The notes: a model not told the origin generated them from the sequence alone. Shown: positions 12,301 through 24,101, counted from the first letter of the stretch. The stretch: DNA of 64,000 bases from Blepharisma japonicum (GCA_949751835.1 CATKHK010000023.1:62001-126000); one strand, 5' to 3'. Numbers and translations are program-made.

Positions 12301-13634
12301 AAAATAAGCTTGAAGATGTCAATGAAGAAGACAAAGATCAAGAGCAAGCGGAACTAATCAAAGCAAAATCGTATGCTCCTGAAAGATCTTCTACTTTTAA
12401 AGAACTTAATGACTCCAGAAAAGCATCTGAAGCTCCTCCAAGATTAGAAAAAGAAAAATCAAACTTTGGGATATCAAACGCCTCGAAATATTTTTCTAAA
12501 GCTTTATTATCAAAAGTCCCAGTTTCTCACTCTTCTACAAAAAACAGAATCGTTTCAGAGTCGGAAACAGAAGAATCAGGCACTGAGCAAGACGAGTCTG
12601 AAGGCAGCTTAGGAACAGATACAGCACGTATAGAAGTAGTAAGCTCAAAACCACTAAATGTTGCATATGACCGAGCCCGAGCAAGTGTTAATTATGAACT
12701 TCAAAATTTCAGTTTAGTAAGCCAAATGGCCAAACATATTTTAGCAGGCACTGAAGAGCCTACAAAGCCACAAATTTTAGCCCAGCCAGCTGTTTCTGAA
12801 TTTTTCAAAAAATTGGTGCCAAATGACACAACACACAAATCAAGAGGGCCAATAAAAGCAGACCCAACAAATGCACCAGAAGAGGAAGAGCTTGATGAAG
12901 AGCCTATTGATCCATATGCTAATACCCTAGATGTAGATGAAGAGCTTTTAAGTATGTTTACAGGTAAGACCACAAATATAAAAAAATTCGTGTTTACCCC
13001 ACAAGTTCAATTTAAGTTCCCACAGAAATTTGACGCAAATCAAGAAACAGATGTAAACGATATTGAGCTGGCGAATTTTAATATTGACCAGGAAAACTTT
13101 GAAGCTTCTATGCTAAAAAAGAGGTTTTATGAGCTGTCAAAATTTTTACCTACTTATGAAGCATATGCGAAAAAGCAAAACGGTGTCTTATTTTCTAGTG
13201 AAATTGAAGAGCAGCACCCTGATGAAGCACAATTGAAGAGAATTAGAGATTTTGAAAAGAAAAGGAAAAAAGAAAGGATGCTGAGGATGAGAGGGAAAAA
13301 TAAGCCTGTTGAGCTTGGAGGAAAGCCTAAAAAAACGTTCACAAACTTAGATGATAATGGGCAACAGCACAAAAGAAAAAATGTAAAACATATTCCAAAT
13401 CTGATCACAGATATTGATATCATAAAAAGTGGTGGCGCAAATGAAGTAGAAGATGAGCTGGATCGAGATGAGAGAATCTATTGCAGATTAAAAGGGAACT
13501 TTGAGCTAAATTCTTTAAAGCTACCTCAAAAGCGTAGCTACAAAGGTTCAAAAAGTGTCAGAAGCTTGATTGCATTTTCCACCTTCCAATCAGATAGATC
13601 TTCAAAGCACTATAAAACTGGATTCATCTTATAA
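9324..13634 (+). CDS. Large low-complexity Lys/Glu/Ser-rich protein
   Basis: 1436-aa protein from ATG 9324 (MTQDFESK) to TAA 13632. In-frame TGAs near 9496, 9586 and 11052 are read as Trp; otherwise it would break into two or three pieces. It is dominated by Ser/Pro/Lys-rich disordered sequence with many SP and RxxS sites, and by highly charged helical stretches (for example about residues 575-640, EEYEEVEEKEIVYDNETGE). A Lys-rich KKNKKKNKKQKNK patch is present near residue 755. The C-terminus is less repetitive and ends in a basic Ser-rich tail. No catalytic domain, signal peptide or membrane segment was seen. Composition suggests a cytoskeletal or nuclear scaffold, but this is only a guess. 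Confidence 0.8.
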
Positions 13635-13751
13635 TTAATATACAATTCAATAAGTCAATTATTACATAAAAAGCTTATAAAATTCTTTACTCAGATCTGG
13701 ATATTTTGAATTTTTAACTCCATAATCCACACCTTTCAAATTTCATTCAAT

Positions 13752-15131
13752 ATGAAAAGAGTATCTGTAGTTGAAAGAGCCCTTGAAGACATCGGCTGGG
13801 GAAGCTACCAAAACACTCTTTTCTTTAACTGCTGTTGCGTAAGCTTTATTTAGGGCTGGCTTGTGGCTACCATGTGGAACACCACCGTTGCAAATGTGAT
13901 GGCTGAATTAAGTGATATCACAGTCTATGAGCATACAATCTTGGGCATCTCAACCAGCTTTGGCTCAGCTGTAGGCTCAATATTCTTTTCTGCGCTGAGC
14001 GATCGCTATGGAAGAGCTTATATTTTTAAGAAAATTATAATTGTTACCACAATTTCAGCCTTGCTTTTGATCTGCTCAATGAATTACGTAATGGTCTTAA
14101 TCGCTGTCTTTTTTATTGGTCTAGGCACTGGCGGAGATATCATTTGTGCACCGACGATGATTATAGAGAGTGTCCCTCCCAGCAAGAAAGGTAGAATTGC
14201 CCTTATGAATATGGGATATTGTCTTGGGCCACTATTAACTCAATTGGTTTCCATTCTTTTGACGCTATACTGGGATCAATCAATCATGGAGAGATGGAGA
14301 ATTATGGCAATTATTATTTTTATCATAACTCTTATCGTTTTAGTCATCAGGCAATTTATATTGGAAAGCCCAATATTCTTATACGGAAACAGGAACACAG
14401 AGTTTGTTTCAGTCATGGTTGGGATTGCCAAAGAAAACAAAAGGTTCAGTTTCGCTATCCGTGCCCCTCTGCTTGTATCTGAAAACGATGAAGAGCAGTA
14501 CAAAGTAGTCCCTCATCTGCCATTCAGTAACATTTTTAAAGATCCTTATACTCGAGCTACAATATTCCTCACAATTTCTATCAGCCTTTTCAATTTTTGT
14601 TATAATGGAATCTTGCTTTTCTTGCCTAAATTTTTACAAGTTGATGATATGGGAGAAAGATACCTTATTTTAGGGATTCAACAAGTTAGTGGGATTTGTG
14701 GATTGGTAGTAGCCATGTATATGGTTGATAGTGGGTTTGGAAGAAGATGGACGCTAGCTTTAGGATACATTGCTTCGGGGATTCTACTGCTGATTTTTAT
14801 GCTTTCTACTAACTTTCAGCTTGTAAGGGTTATTTAGATTGTTTTATTGGGAGCTGCCTATTATTTTGCAATGCTTATAGGAATTGCAGGGAAAAACTTG
14901 ATTGGGCCTGAAAGTTATGGGCCACAGGTTAGAGGAGCCGGACTTGGATTTGTGTATACGGTTGCAAGAGTTGCAGCAGTTATTTCACCTGCAATTGCAG
15001 GGTATTTAATGGATATTTCTAACAACAATCATTTGCTGCCGTTATCAGTTTATGCGGTAGCAATGATTTTATGTGGAGTATCTGGCGCGTTTTTGAAAGA
15101 TACAAAGCCTATTCTAACTAAAACAACCTAA
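13752..15131 (+). CDS. Major facilitator superfamily transporter (SV2/SLC22-like)
   Basis: 449-aa polytopic membrane protein from ATG 13752, with two 15-nt introns (13839-13853 and 14823-14837). Both carry in-frame TAG stops if unspliced. The MFS motif A is present as SDRYGRAYIFKK after TM2, and its second-half echo as DSGFGRRWTL. There are about 12 hydrophobic segments and a central cytoplasmic loop near residues 200-235. The best family resemblance is to SV2/organic-ion/sugar type MFS carriers, and the substrate cannot be called. N-terminal RALEDIGWGSYQ resembles the start of SV2/SLC22 proteins (inference). All Trp codons are TGG, and its sequence is somewhat richer in G/C than that of its neighbours. 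Confidence 0.88.
13839..13853 (+). other. 15-nt intron (gtaagctttatttag)
   Basis: Phase-0 intron between TGC and GGC in the MFS gene. It removes an in-frame TAG. A at -6. Confidence 0.88.
14823..14837 (+). other. 15-nt intron (gtaagggttatttag)
   Basis: Phase-0 intron in the second half of the MFS gene. Without it TAG truncates the protein before its last two membrane helices. A at -6. Confidence 0.88.
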
Positions 15132-15268
15132 ATAAATCTTAATCATAATTTTTATTTTCAAATAATATGGATTTAATTCAAAAATCTGAAATTTACTTCA
15201 AGTCAAAATAAATAATAATTTTTTATTAAATATAAATTATAATTATAAATTCGATCGCTTATAGCTAT

Positions 15269-18200
15269 CTACGTATTGAACTTAGGAACCAATGATGGCA
15301 AAATTTGTGCACTTTTCATAATTTTTAACTCTTTACACAAAAATGGCAAATAATATAGCAGAAATAGAAGTGCAAGGCTAATAGAAAACGCAATAGTTCC
15401 ATATATAATTGTATCCAATCTAGCGTTTATTCTATCTTTTGAGTCTCGATCTGCAAGGTTGTAATCTATAGCCATTCCAGACTGCAAGTTTGTTAGATTT
15501 TTAAAAAATGTGTACAAATCGGTGTCTCCTTTCCTTCCTGGTGAGCTTATATAGTATGAATCAAAAACTATAAGATTACCTGCAGGAATATTCCCGAAAT
15601 ATTCAAGCCGGTCCACTGTGTCATAATGCTCAAAAAGTCTTGATTTTAGTTCTCCTGATAATGTATTAAAAATCTCTGCTTCCCATAGATTTTTATACTT
15701 TGCCTTATATTCTCCTATTAAATTCAAATATTCTTTTTTCGGGTTCGGAATATCATAATAGTCAGGGAAAAATATCTGCATTATGCTTCCACTAGTTTCT
15801 CTAGCATAGTAACCAATCTTAGCTAGCATCGCTCTTCTGACAATAAAATTCTCCAAAATTTTAGGTCTTTCTTTAAGCGAAATTTGGCATTTATCATAAA
15901 AATAAAACTCAGTTAAAAAATAATAAGTTAAGCAGACTGCCACAAAAAAGCAAAGTCTCCGCCCAAATATTAAAACGATTTTGGTATCTACGTCAAAATT
16001 TTTGGAGTCTTTAACTTTTATGAATTTTTTAGATTCCTCCGTCATTTCTGCGCCATGAACTTGCAGTAATCTATCTATTACTGCCTGTTTAAGCTGTATA
16101 TAAGCGACATGAATAGACTTTTTTACTTGTCTTCAAAAGAGATCATATTTGCGTTTCACAAGATATGTAAAAAATAATAATATCACAACGCATATGGCAA
16201 GTACAATAATTCCGAATATTAAAAAGTACTGTATACTTTCTCCTGAATCTACAATTCTATTTCTTTCACATTCTACAAGCTGGTCTAAAGCATGATTCAA
16301 GTAATCATATGTAAAAGTCAGGCTATTTAATCACAGAAATCTAAAGTCAAGCATATTATAGTTTTTGGATCCAGTCAATGTATCGATCATTCTGTACCCC
16401 TAAATGATTCATACATGTTTTTTAAATAAATCTAGAGTCCTCATAAGGTCATGCTTTTGCAATACAGGGAGATCATCAAATTGCCACACCGGGATTATTT
16501 GTTTTGTGACAATCCAAGAAGCATCACAATAAGTCCAAGTACTGAGATCTTTCATCAAGGTGTCTTGCATTAGATCAAGTCCATTGATTGTGTCATTTAA
16601 ATTGTTAATATCTGCTGTAAAGTTATATGAGCCTGGCACAGCTATTTCTACAAATATATTTCTCATGAGATCAGGCAATCCGCCTACCAAGTACATCATA
16701 TTACTGAGATGAGTGAAAACTTTCATAGTATTTGTGTTTGAGGCAAATTTATAAATAAGTGCTAGAATCCCAGCATTTAAAGCAATCATGACTAAAGTCT
16801 GTATAGGAGTTACAGAAATTAATAGAACATATATATACACTTTAATTGACTTTTCTGTCTTCTGTAGATGATCTATGGCCAATCCTAAATAAGCTTTTAC
16901 GGTTCATTCCAATTGCTTGGCTATTGCTTTGTACAACAGAAAGCGATTTCGCTTCAGCGTCTTCCTCTTCGTCTTCCTCACTTTTTTCTTTCGAAGCAAG
17001 CAGAAGATGTGCATCCTCACGGAATTTATCAATGGAAGCTATATAATTTGTGGCAAATCTTGTTCTTATTCTTTCAAAATTTACACTAGAAATGGTTGAT
17101 TCATCATTAATCATTTCTGCTTTCCATTTAACATTGGCAGTTCCTCCAAAATACTCAACTTGCTCTTCAGCCTGCCCTTCTCTCCATCTTTTTATTTCTT
17201 TTTTATCATTTATTACTAGTAGCAAATGAATTGTCGTGGTTTTTACCTTTTTTATTGAGTGAATAATTCCTATTAATTTTCCTTGGAATTTCATAAATTG
17301 AGGTTCAAATAGAGGCATTTCTTTAACGACAAGATTTGGGAAATATTTCATGATGGAAGACCCTCTTAATTTATGCTCATCAATAGATAATAAATGAGGT
17401 ATTAATGATGAAAAACTGTAAATGTCTCCATCTTCAGAAACCAAAATTATTTGCCTTAGTTTATTGCAAGGCCGTAAAGTAGCGATTATATAGGGGTTAG
17501 AGTTAAAATTTGTAAACTTGAAGAGGATATTACATTCAAAGAGATACCCTTCTTCGTCTTGCAGAAAAAAATCTTTAGGCTTATCTAATATAGCGTTTGT
17601 GCAGGTCATATAAAGCCTTCTCATATTTTCGTTATGATCATTGCAGTAAGGCTTAGGAATAAAATTAGAAAAATTAATCCCTATTGCATCAGATTTTTGG
17701 GTTTTCAAATTTTGTGCCGCTTTTGAGTTAATATAAGAAATGACTCCAAATGAGTCAAAACTTGCTGAGATCAGAATAATTGATAGAGTTTCATCATAAT
17801 CCTCTAGCTTTTTACGGTAGCCAATCATCATATCTAAAGATCCGATTTTCACCTTTTTTTTCAACACAATTTCTCCACCTTCATAATCACCCAAAATATT
17901 TTCTAAAAACGTCCCATATAAATCAAAAACGTCAGAACGCTTATTTTTCGAAGCCAAAGACTCATATGATGATTTCAATGTTTTTGTAATGTCATGCACT
18001 TTTATGAACATCTCTGTTAATTTTGATATTCTAGGAGATCGAGAAGCAATTTCATTTCATAGGTCTAAAAGGATATAGCACATTTCTTCATCTTTATCTT
18101 TAGTACTTTCAAGGCTAGATAAATAATCGAGATATTCAACTTCAAGGAGATCAGATTTTTTTTTGTCCAATTTTTGGTAAATTTTGTCTTCTTGAATATC

Positions 18201-19490
18201 TCCTTCTAGGCAAGGCTTTGTAAAAGCAGATTTTGTCAGTTTAACGCGAGCTAATCTTGGATCTTTTAATGTAAATAAACAGTAATTTGCTTCTCATATT
18301 GACAATAATTTATTTTTCCTGAATGATCTTGGCTTATAGCACTCAGAAAATAAATTTAACACTTTATCCTTATTTTCTGTTCTTTCAGAAACAAGCAAGT
18401 GTCTAATTGACTGTTCAAACTCTATTTGGGAACTAAAACAAAATTTTCTTGCTGATAATAAATCGCATCTCTTATAAAGTTTCAAGGCAAGAGTAGTCAT
18501 CACTAAAGGAGTGATAACAACAGAGAGTATTGAAACTACAGGTGAATTATTCATTGCGTAGCCTAATAAGAAAATTATGAGGACTATAGATTTGCATGAG
18601 ACTCTGCATATTTTGATGATATTTTCATATGAGTTATAATACGGGACTGCGTTTATCCATTTATAGCATACTGCTATTGTTATAAAAAGAAATATCAACT
18701 GATAGTAAATTACATATTGCTCATCAAGAAAAACATAAAACAAGACTTGGACACAAGAAAGTGTAATTAAAGTCAAATCCAAATTTGAATTTGGCTTTGC
18801 CATGATATTTTTGCCTACAGCGGAATGACGAATATCAGTGCCAAATAGCTCAACAAGGTAAGCTAAAATAATCAAGAGTCCTAACGTTAGAAAGCTGAAT
18901 ATAGACCCAGCTACTCCAAGATCAAGCTTATGCAGATCATAATTTTCGTATTCTTGAACTTTTGATACGTTAAAAGTTGAGTATTTAAAAATTACACAAC
19001 AAAGAATTTGTATTGGAATGCAGCCTAAATTAGTTATTCCTATCACTCCTTTACGAACTATTACATTTACAAAGCCAAATGATTTTTTGGTATGCCAATA
19101 AATAACGCTAGTTAATACTATAAATATAACGCAAGATCCCACAATTGAAGATGCACCAATAAAGCAATATTCAATCAGACCAAAATAGTCACAAAATGCA
19201 TCTATCCTTACATAACGTAAAATTTTCCATAATGTGGCTCATGAGCTTCAGTTGGTGATAGGCATGGTTGGGTATCAAAAAATTGATATCATTTGCATTG
19301 TAACCACAGAATTGAGCACTATTTCAGATATCATCTGGCCTTTTAAATTTAACCTGGAACCGTATTTTCTTCCAAATGATTTTGAAAAAAATGTAATTAA
19401 TTGTGTCTTTATATCGTATAGCCAAGCAAATTTCTCTTCTATCTCGGTATTTTTGTGGCGTTTTAGTAAAGAGATTTGGTTTCGAGACAT
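15269..19490 (-). CDS. Giant polytopic membrane protein with PAS domain (TmcB-like ciliate family)
   Basis: 1396-aa protein from ATG 19490 to TAG 15269. It has two introns (16 nt at 16885-16900 and 15 nt at 16400-16414) and numerous TGA Trp codons. The N-terminal about 330 residues hold many hydrophobic segments. A soluble middle follows with a PAS-type fold (about 580-700, around ISYINSKAAQNLKTQ and GINFSNFIP) and an acidic EEDEEEDAE patch. The C-terminal third has four further membrane helices separated by extracytoplasmic loops. This layout matches the ciliate family usually annotated as TmcB-like or PAS membrane proteins. A sensory or channel role is inferred from that family, not shown by sequence. 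Alternative starts upstream are blocked by TAA. Confidence 0.72.
16400..16414 (-). other. 15-nt intron (gtatgaatcatttag)
   Basis: Phase-0 intron in the PAS membrane gene between CAT and GGG. It is the only one with GTAT rather than GTAA. A at -6. It removes an in-frame TAG. Confidence 0.78.
16885..16900 (-). other. 16-nt intron (gtaaaagcttatttag)
   Basis: Needed to join two overlapping frames of the PAS membrane gene (AAC C|GA TTG GCC). The 16-nt length supplies the required frame change. A at -6. Confidence 0.85.
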
Positions 19491-20548
19491 TTTTATGATT
19501 ATTAAAGTTTTACATATTAGTCAGCACAGTAGTATCCCTTCCCTTTACTCAGAGATTATTATTAAAATAAACAGCATTTTAAGATTAATTATCATATAAT
19601 CATTACTTTTTAGGGTTTATAAATTAAAAAGATGAACTTTAATAAAATATGCTTTATTTTTTAATTTTTTGAGAATGAGTACTTAAGAGGCTATATTATA
19701 TTAAGAAAAACAATTTTAAGTATATTTTACTGTGTAATAGCAATAGTTTTTAAGAAATATTTGAAAACTCTCTACTGAATATTTCTACAGAGTTTTAAAT
19801 ACACTAGAAACGCTTTTATCTTCTTATATTTTTATATTGTTGACATTTTAAGCAAAAGTGTGAATAGCCATAACACTAAAATAAATTTTCCATTTATAAC
19901 AAGCGGATATTGCGATTTTTTATGTTTTATTTTTGCGATACACAAAATTTTTATTTAAGAGCTAAAGCTAAAGTTAACGATAAGTTTCAGAAGATTAATT
20001 ATTCATTACAGTTAAAATATCATATGAATTTATTAAAATAAGCTAGAATTTTATCATCCATGAAATGGATTATTATTCATATAGTAAATAGAAATCAAAA
20101 AATTACTCAATATCAGATTTTAAGATAATAATAATCCAGATTTGTCCAAGTAAGTTGATAAGTAATGATTATGCTACATTTTAGTTTATGTGAAAATTTA
20201 TAATATGATCATGCTAATTAATCCTTGCTCTTACAATTTTAATAAGAATGATCAAACTTATTAAATCTTATTCGAGTGAAAATTTTTTATATAAATCGAT
20301 TAATATTTTTTATAATCTTCTCTTAATTGCAAGCATAGCCATATCTTGAAATTTCAAATGAAATAAAGAACTTCCCAAAAATGCCAACTTGTAGCTTTAT
20401 TTTAAAAGTTCCATTTGATGATATGCATCTAATCAAAATAATTTTATGGATTTAAAACCCAGGATTTTTCAATAGAATTTCATATTAATGTGTGTAAACT
20501 ACTAAAGATTAATAAATTTCCTTAGTAAGGAATTTATTTAGCTTTTCT
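19491..20548. other. Longest AT-rich gene-free stretch
   Basis: About 1.06 kb between the PAS gene start and the 3' end of the next minus-strand gene. Both strands are dense with stops. I found an 8-bp inverted repeat AAAACTCT/AGAGTTTT near 19760 and the strong palindrome at 20511-20538, but no gene, tRNA or repeat family. Confidence 0.5.
20511..20538. repeat. Near-perfect palindrome 3' of a small gene
   Basis: Arms of 13-14 bp (AATAAATTTCCTTA / TAAGGAATTTATT) are separated by one base, with one bulged A. It lies 10 bp beyond the stop codon of the gene at 20549-20824. Confidence 0.75.
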
Positions 20549-20824
20549 TTATTCTTGCTCCCCAGCATCTAAGATAATGGCTTCTTTGACTCTTTGTTCG
20601 CCTTCTTTTATAATTTCTTCTTCAGTGAGGCTTTGAAATCTCTTAGCGTTGGTTTCTTTCTGGTTCATAAAGTAAAAAGGCGTATCCGTATAGATAAGAT
20701 TCATGGGCTTTATGTGCCTTTCTTTATATGCTGGCCCTAATTTATAAATTTTAGCAACCAACCCCACAGAGTATCCAAGTACACCTAGCAGGAATAATTT
20801 ATAGGCTTGGACTTCGCTTACCAT
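20549..20824 (-). CDS. Small protein with N-terminal membrane segment
   Basis: 91-aa protein from ATG 20824 (MVSEVQAYKLF) to TAA 20549. Residues 8-26 (KLFLLGVLGYSVGLVAKIY) form a plausible single transmembrane helix. The rest is soluble and ends in an acidic/Lys helix (SLTEEEIIKEGEQRVKEAI). A longer open frame upstream lacks an ATG, so 20824 is the likely start. It could be a small mitochondrial or ER membrane subunit, but no family was recognised. Confidence 0.6.
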   Translation of the reverse strand: MVSEVQAYKLFLLGVLGYSVGLVAKIYKLGPAYKERHIKPMNLIYTDTPFYFMNQKETNAKRFQSLTEEEIIKEGEQRVKEAIILDAGEQE

Positions 20825-20948
20825 AATTATTTTAATTGAGATAAACAATCAAAGAATAAAAGTAATTATGAAGGCATTAAATATTTATCAAAAATTAGGC
20901 TAATAGCTGGTCGAGAATGGCTTCACAAATGAATTTAATATTTAAAAT

Positions 20949-22034
20949 TTACAATAGCGCACTAGGTCTTCTTTGTTTATTAGGACTGCTAAATGCAGAA
21001 CTACTCGATTGAGAACGCATAGGGGATCTCTTTGGAGAATTCGGACAGCTCTTGAAGTCAGACTGATAATCAAAAAAATGTGAGCTGTAATGATGGTTCA
21101 ATTCAAGCGATTTGTCTGTCATCATATTTAAACCATTCCTGCTTGTATTTCTAATCATAAATGATGGAAAATGAGGATCATTTGGTCTTGATAATTTTTT
21201 GCCTATATCTACAGCAGGCACATCTTTATCGACTTGTGTAAAGTTTAATTTATAATAATGCGAGTCTACCCAGCACGGGTTTGATAGTGTTTTTCTTTCA
21301 GGAGATTTGGAGAAACTCATAATTGGTTTAGTTGTATCAACCCACACGCTGGAGTGCTTTGGGGAATAAATAGCTGAATTCAGCACTTCTCGTATCAAAT
21401 ATCTATGTCCAGATTGCATATTAAAATTCGGTGTAGAAACCCTTCTTGTTTTAGTGTGTATTAGTGGCTTGTCATTAAAAGACTCAAATCTTTTTTCGTT
21501 TACATCAAAAACATTAATGCCTTGTCTGTTTAGCTGTTTTCCAAAACTAATAGGACCAGCAGTTTTTGGACCTGGTTTATCAACAACTCTAAAATCAATA
21601 TCAATTTTTTCTTTTTGGACTCTTGGCTTAGACTTTGGCTCTTCTGGTATTGAAGCTTCTAAGCTTCTTTGTCTTGTCATATCAAAGCACAAATTATAAT
21701 ACCCAGCATGCGGGACATGATCTTTATTGCTCTAAATTACTTTTACAACGGAATGATAATACTCATCTCTCCCTTGTGCTTTAAAAACACAAGATAGTCT
21801 TTTTACAGTTTTTTGTTTATTTTTTGGAGAGATTTTTTCTATTTCTTTTAAAAGCTCTGCAACTTGTTCAGGCTTTGCTACCTCTTTAGGAGAATTTTCA
21901 GTCTTTCTGGTAGGTAGCTTAGGTTTACGTCCAAAAAAGATTTCTTTTCGATGGGCTTTTACGTTGGTGAATTTTTCATCTAGCGTTTTTCCAAATCGGC
22001 TATAAACTTTAGTATAACTTTGAGATCTATTCAT
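20949..22034 (-). CDS. Unknown basic protein with one intron
   Basis: 356-aa protein from ATG 22034 (MNRSQSYTKV) to TAA 20949 with a 15-nt intron at 21732-21746. The sequence is basic, with stretches such as HVPHAGYYNLCFD and KTAGPISFGKQLNRQ and a Ser-rich C-terminal tail (SQSSSSAFSSPNKQRR). It resembles the proline- and aromatic-containing filamentous proteins of axonemes, but no named domain was recognised. Its ATG is only 14 bp from the stop of the NFRKB-like gene upstream on the same strand. Confidence 0.72.
21732..21746 (-). other. 15-nt intron (gtaaaagtaatttag)
   Basis: Phase-0 intron joining GTT to AGC. It removes an in-frame TAG. A at -6. Confidence 0.82.
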
Positions 22035-22048
22035 TTATTATATTATGA

Positions 22049-23383
22049 TTATTTACCTTTTCTTCTTTTGGTGACTTCGTCTTCTTCAAGATATGGCGGC
22101 AAATACTCTTTTGTGGCGATTTCTTGGACGTGGGTGACTGCAGGTCTTCCGCGTTTGACGGGAAGCTCACTTCTCCAGCCTGCAAAATCGAGCCCTCTTC
22201 CTCTGTGCAAGTAAAACCATAACTTGCGCTCTGGGTCGTATTTAACGCAAGGATCTTTTTCATAGTGCAGTCTGTCAAGTGCTCCGCTTACCAAGTTAGA
22301 AATTTGAGTATCAGAAGCGTTTTCTACGATAAATTGGCTGTCTCTTACAAGCGCACAGATATCAGCTCTGGTGCCTACTCCGTCTTGCAATCTTGCTGCA
22401 GCATCTCGTGTAATAGAAAGTAACGTCAAATAAGCAGGCCTATCTGGCTTCAGACATTGGTGATCTCTTGGCTTTATATTAGTTGATGTCAATTTTTTAC
22501 ATACAGGAGCTACAATTGCAATTGTCCCATCTTCCAATTGATAAGCCCAAGGAAGAGTTGGGTTATTATATCTATCAGTTTCTTGTTTTCTATACTTTTC
22601 AACCCATTCTAGCGAAGACATCCTAATAGTGAGCTGATTTTTGTGTATATTTAAATCTTTAAATCTTGATGAGTATTTGACCCAGTCTAAGTTCCCTACT
22701 TTTTTAAGCTCATTTTCTTTTTCTTCATCCTCCCCTTTTCTCGGCTTCTCTGCAATCTCATATAAAGCTTCTTCTTCCTCATCTATAATTGTTGAGTCTC
22801 CACTTGTGCACTCATCAAAATCATGGCTAAATACACTTTCGTCACTAGAACTGTCTGATGCAAACTCGTGGTAGGCCAATTTCCTTCTAATCCAGGCACT
22901 TTTTGCAGCTTCATATGATAGTGATTTTAATTTTTCAGGGAGTTCGGTCTTTAATTTGGTTGTGTATTGATATAAATCATCGTCAAATAATGCTTTTGCA
23001 TGTCTTGATACTCGTTTGTGGGCTGAAGTATAGTGCCCTTTACAGATTTTTTCACTGAATTCTTGAATAGGATTGAACATATGGAAGATTTGGTGGGTGA
23101 ATAATTCTTCAAGGGTTTGGTTTACTTTGGATGACGGAAGAAGCGAAATGAGCTCAGAACGATCTTTGTCAGTAATTAAGTCACTCCAAACGTCAACTGT
23201 AAAAACATCGAGTAAGTCTACTTGTTCAATTAGTTTAGGCAGTCGAAGTTTTTTACCTTGGATTAGGTAGGTCTTTGAAATTTCGTCTTCTTCATCTGAA
23301 GACTCAGAGCTTTCAGTGACTTCTTCAATTTGAAGATCAGGGTCAGCTTCAGATTCAGACACTATATCTGTCCAATCCTCCAT
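22049..23383 (-). CDS. NFRKB-like INO80 chromatin-remodelling subunit
   Basis: 444-aa acidic protein from ATG 23383 (MEDWTDIVSE) to TAA 22049, without introns. Residues about 45-110 (LPKLIEQVDLLDVFTVDVW, then SELISLLP) match the DEUBAD domain at the start of NFRKB, the INO80 subunit that binds and inhibits the deubiquitinase UCHL5. Residues about 330-410 (RPAYLTLLSITRDAAARL, GTRADICALVRDSQFI, KLWFYLHRGRG) match the NFRKB winged-helix-like domain. It is shorter than animal NFRKB and lacks the long disordered C-terminus. Likely nuclear. All of its Trp codons are TGG. Confidence 0.85.
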   Translation of the reverse strand: MEDWTDIVSESEADPDLQIEEVTESSESSDEEDEISKTYLIQGKKLRLPKLIEQVDLLDVFTVDVWSDLITDKDRSELISLLPSSKVNQTLEELFTHQIFHMFNPIQEFSEKICKGHYTSAHKRVSRHAKALFDDDLYQYTTKLKTELPEKLKSLSYEAAKSAWIRRKLAYHEFASDSSSDESVFSHDFDECTSGDSTIIDEEEEALYEIAEKPRKGEDEEKENELKKVGNLDWVKYSSRFKDLNIHKNQLTIRMSSLEWVEKYRKQETDRYNNPTLPWAYQLEDGTIAIVAPVCKKLTSTNIKPRDHQCLKPDRPAYLTLLSITRDAAARLQDGVGTRADICALVRDSQFIVENASDTQISNLVSGALDRLHYEKDPCVKYDPERKLWFYLHRGRGLDFAGWRSELPVKRGRPAVTHVQEIATKEYLPPYLEEDEVTKRRKGK

Positions 23384-23456
23384 TTAGAGTTATTTATAAA
23401 ATTTAATATTTTCAAAAATAGTAATTAATCAAAGTGTTGAGCCTCAGGATTTTTAT

Positions 23457-24101
23457 TTATGATGAATATGGAGTTATTTCATCGTCTGAAGAAGTGTTGG
23501 TAAATACGGGGATTTTTATTTCAATTCTTAGTTTTGCATGATAATTTCTTTTAATTGGTCTCGGATCTGATTTTCTTTCTTTTATATCTGTGTCTCCTAC
23601 ATTTTCTGATTTTTCTTTCGTAATTGAAAATGGATTAGTATAGGGCTTTGATAAAATTCTGGCAGTTTTAGGCCTCTGTGGTGCTTGAATTACATCTATT
23701 TTCTGTCTAGATGTATTTGGCCTCTCTTTTATATATGAAATAAATTCTTCTTTTGAATTTCTGGGAGTTCTTGGAAGACAATCTGTTTTGAGAGGTTTCA
23801 AATTCGGAAAAGACTTTGGTATTATTCCATGTGGGTTGATATATTTATAATTTAGATTCGAAATTCTTTCAGTAGTAGGAATTGATGGTCTTTTTTGGAG
23901 TAGATTCAGCATAAACTCGCTTGAACAGTAAATTAATTGTTTCTTCGGGAGATTTTCATTGAACTGCTTATAAGTTTTCATAGGGACATTCAAGCTTTTT
24001 TTGGAAAAATTCTTTTTCAAAGGAGAAACGTTTTTTTCTCTAAGCTCATCAAGCCCATCGAAAGTAAATGATTTTACATGAACAGTGCGCATACTAGACA
24101 T
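23457..24101 (-). CDS. Unknown basic protein
   Basis: 214-aa Lys/Pro/Ser-rich protein from ATG 24101 (MSSMRTVHVK) to TAA 23457. Motifs such as RPNTSRQK and RPKTARIL are of the short basic kind seen in microtubule-associated ciliate proteins, but no domain is recognised. It has no introns or TGA codons. It lies upstream of the NFRKB-like gene on the same strand. Confidence 0.68.
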   Translation of the reverse strand: MSSMRTVHVKSFTFDGLDELREKNVSPLKKNFSKKSLNVPMKTYKQFNENLPKKQLIYCSSEFMLNLLQKRPSIPTTERISNLNYKYINPHGIIPKSFPNLKPLKTDCLPRTPRNSKEEFISYIKERPNTSRQKIDVIQAPQRPKTARILSKPYTNPFSITKEKSENVGDTDIKERKSDPRPIKRNYHAKLRIEIKIPVFTNTSSDDEITPYSS

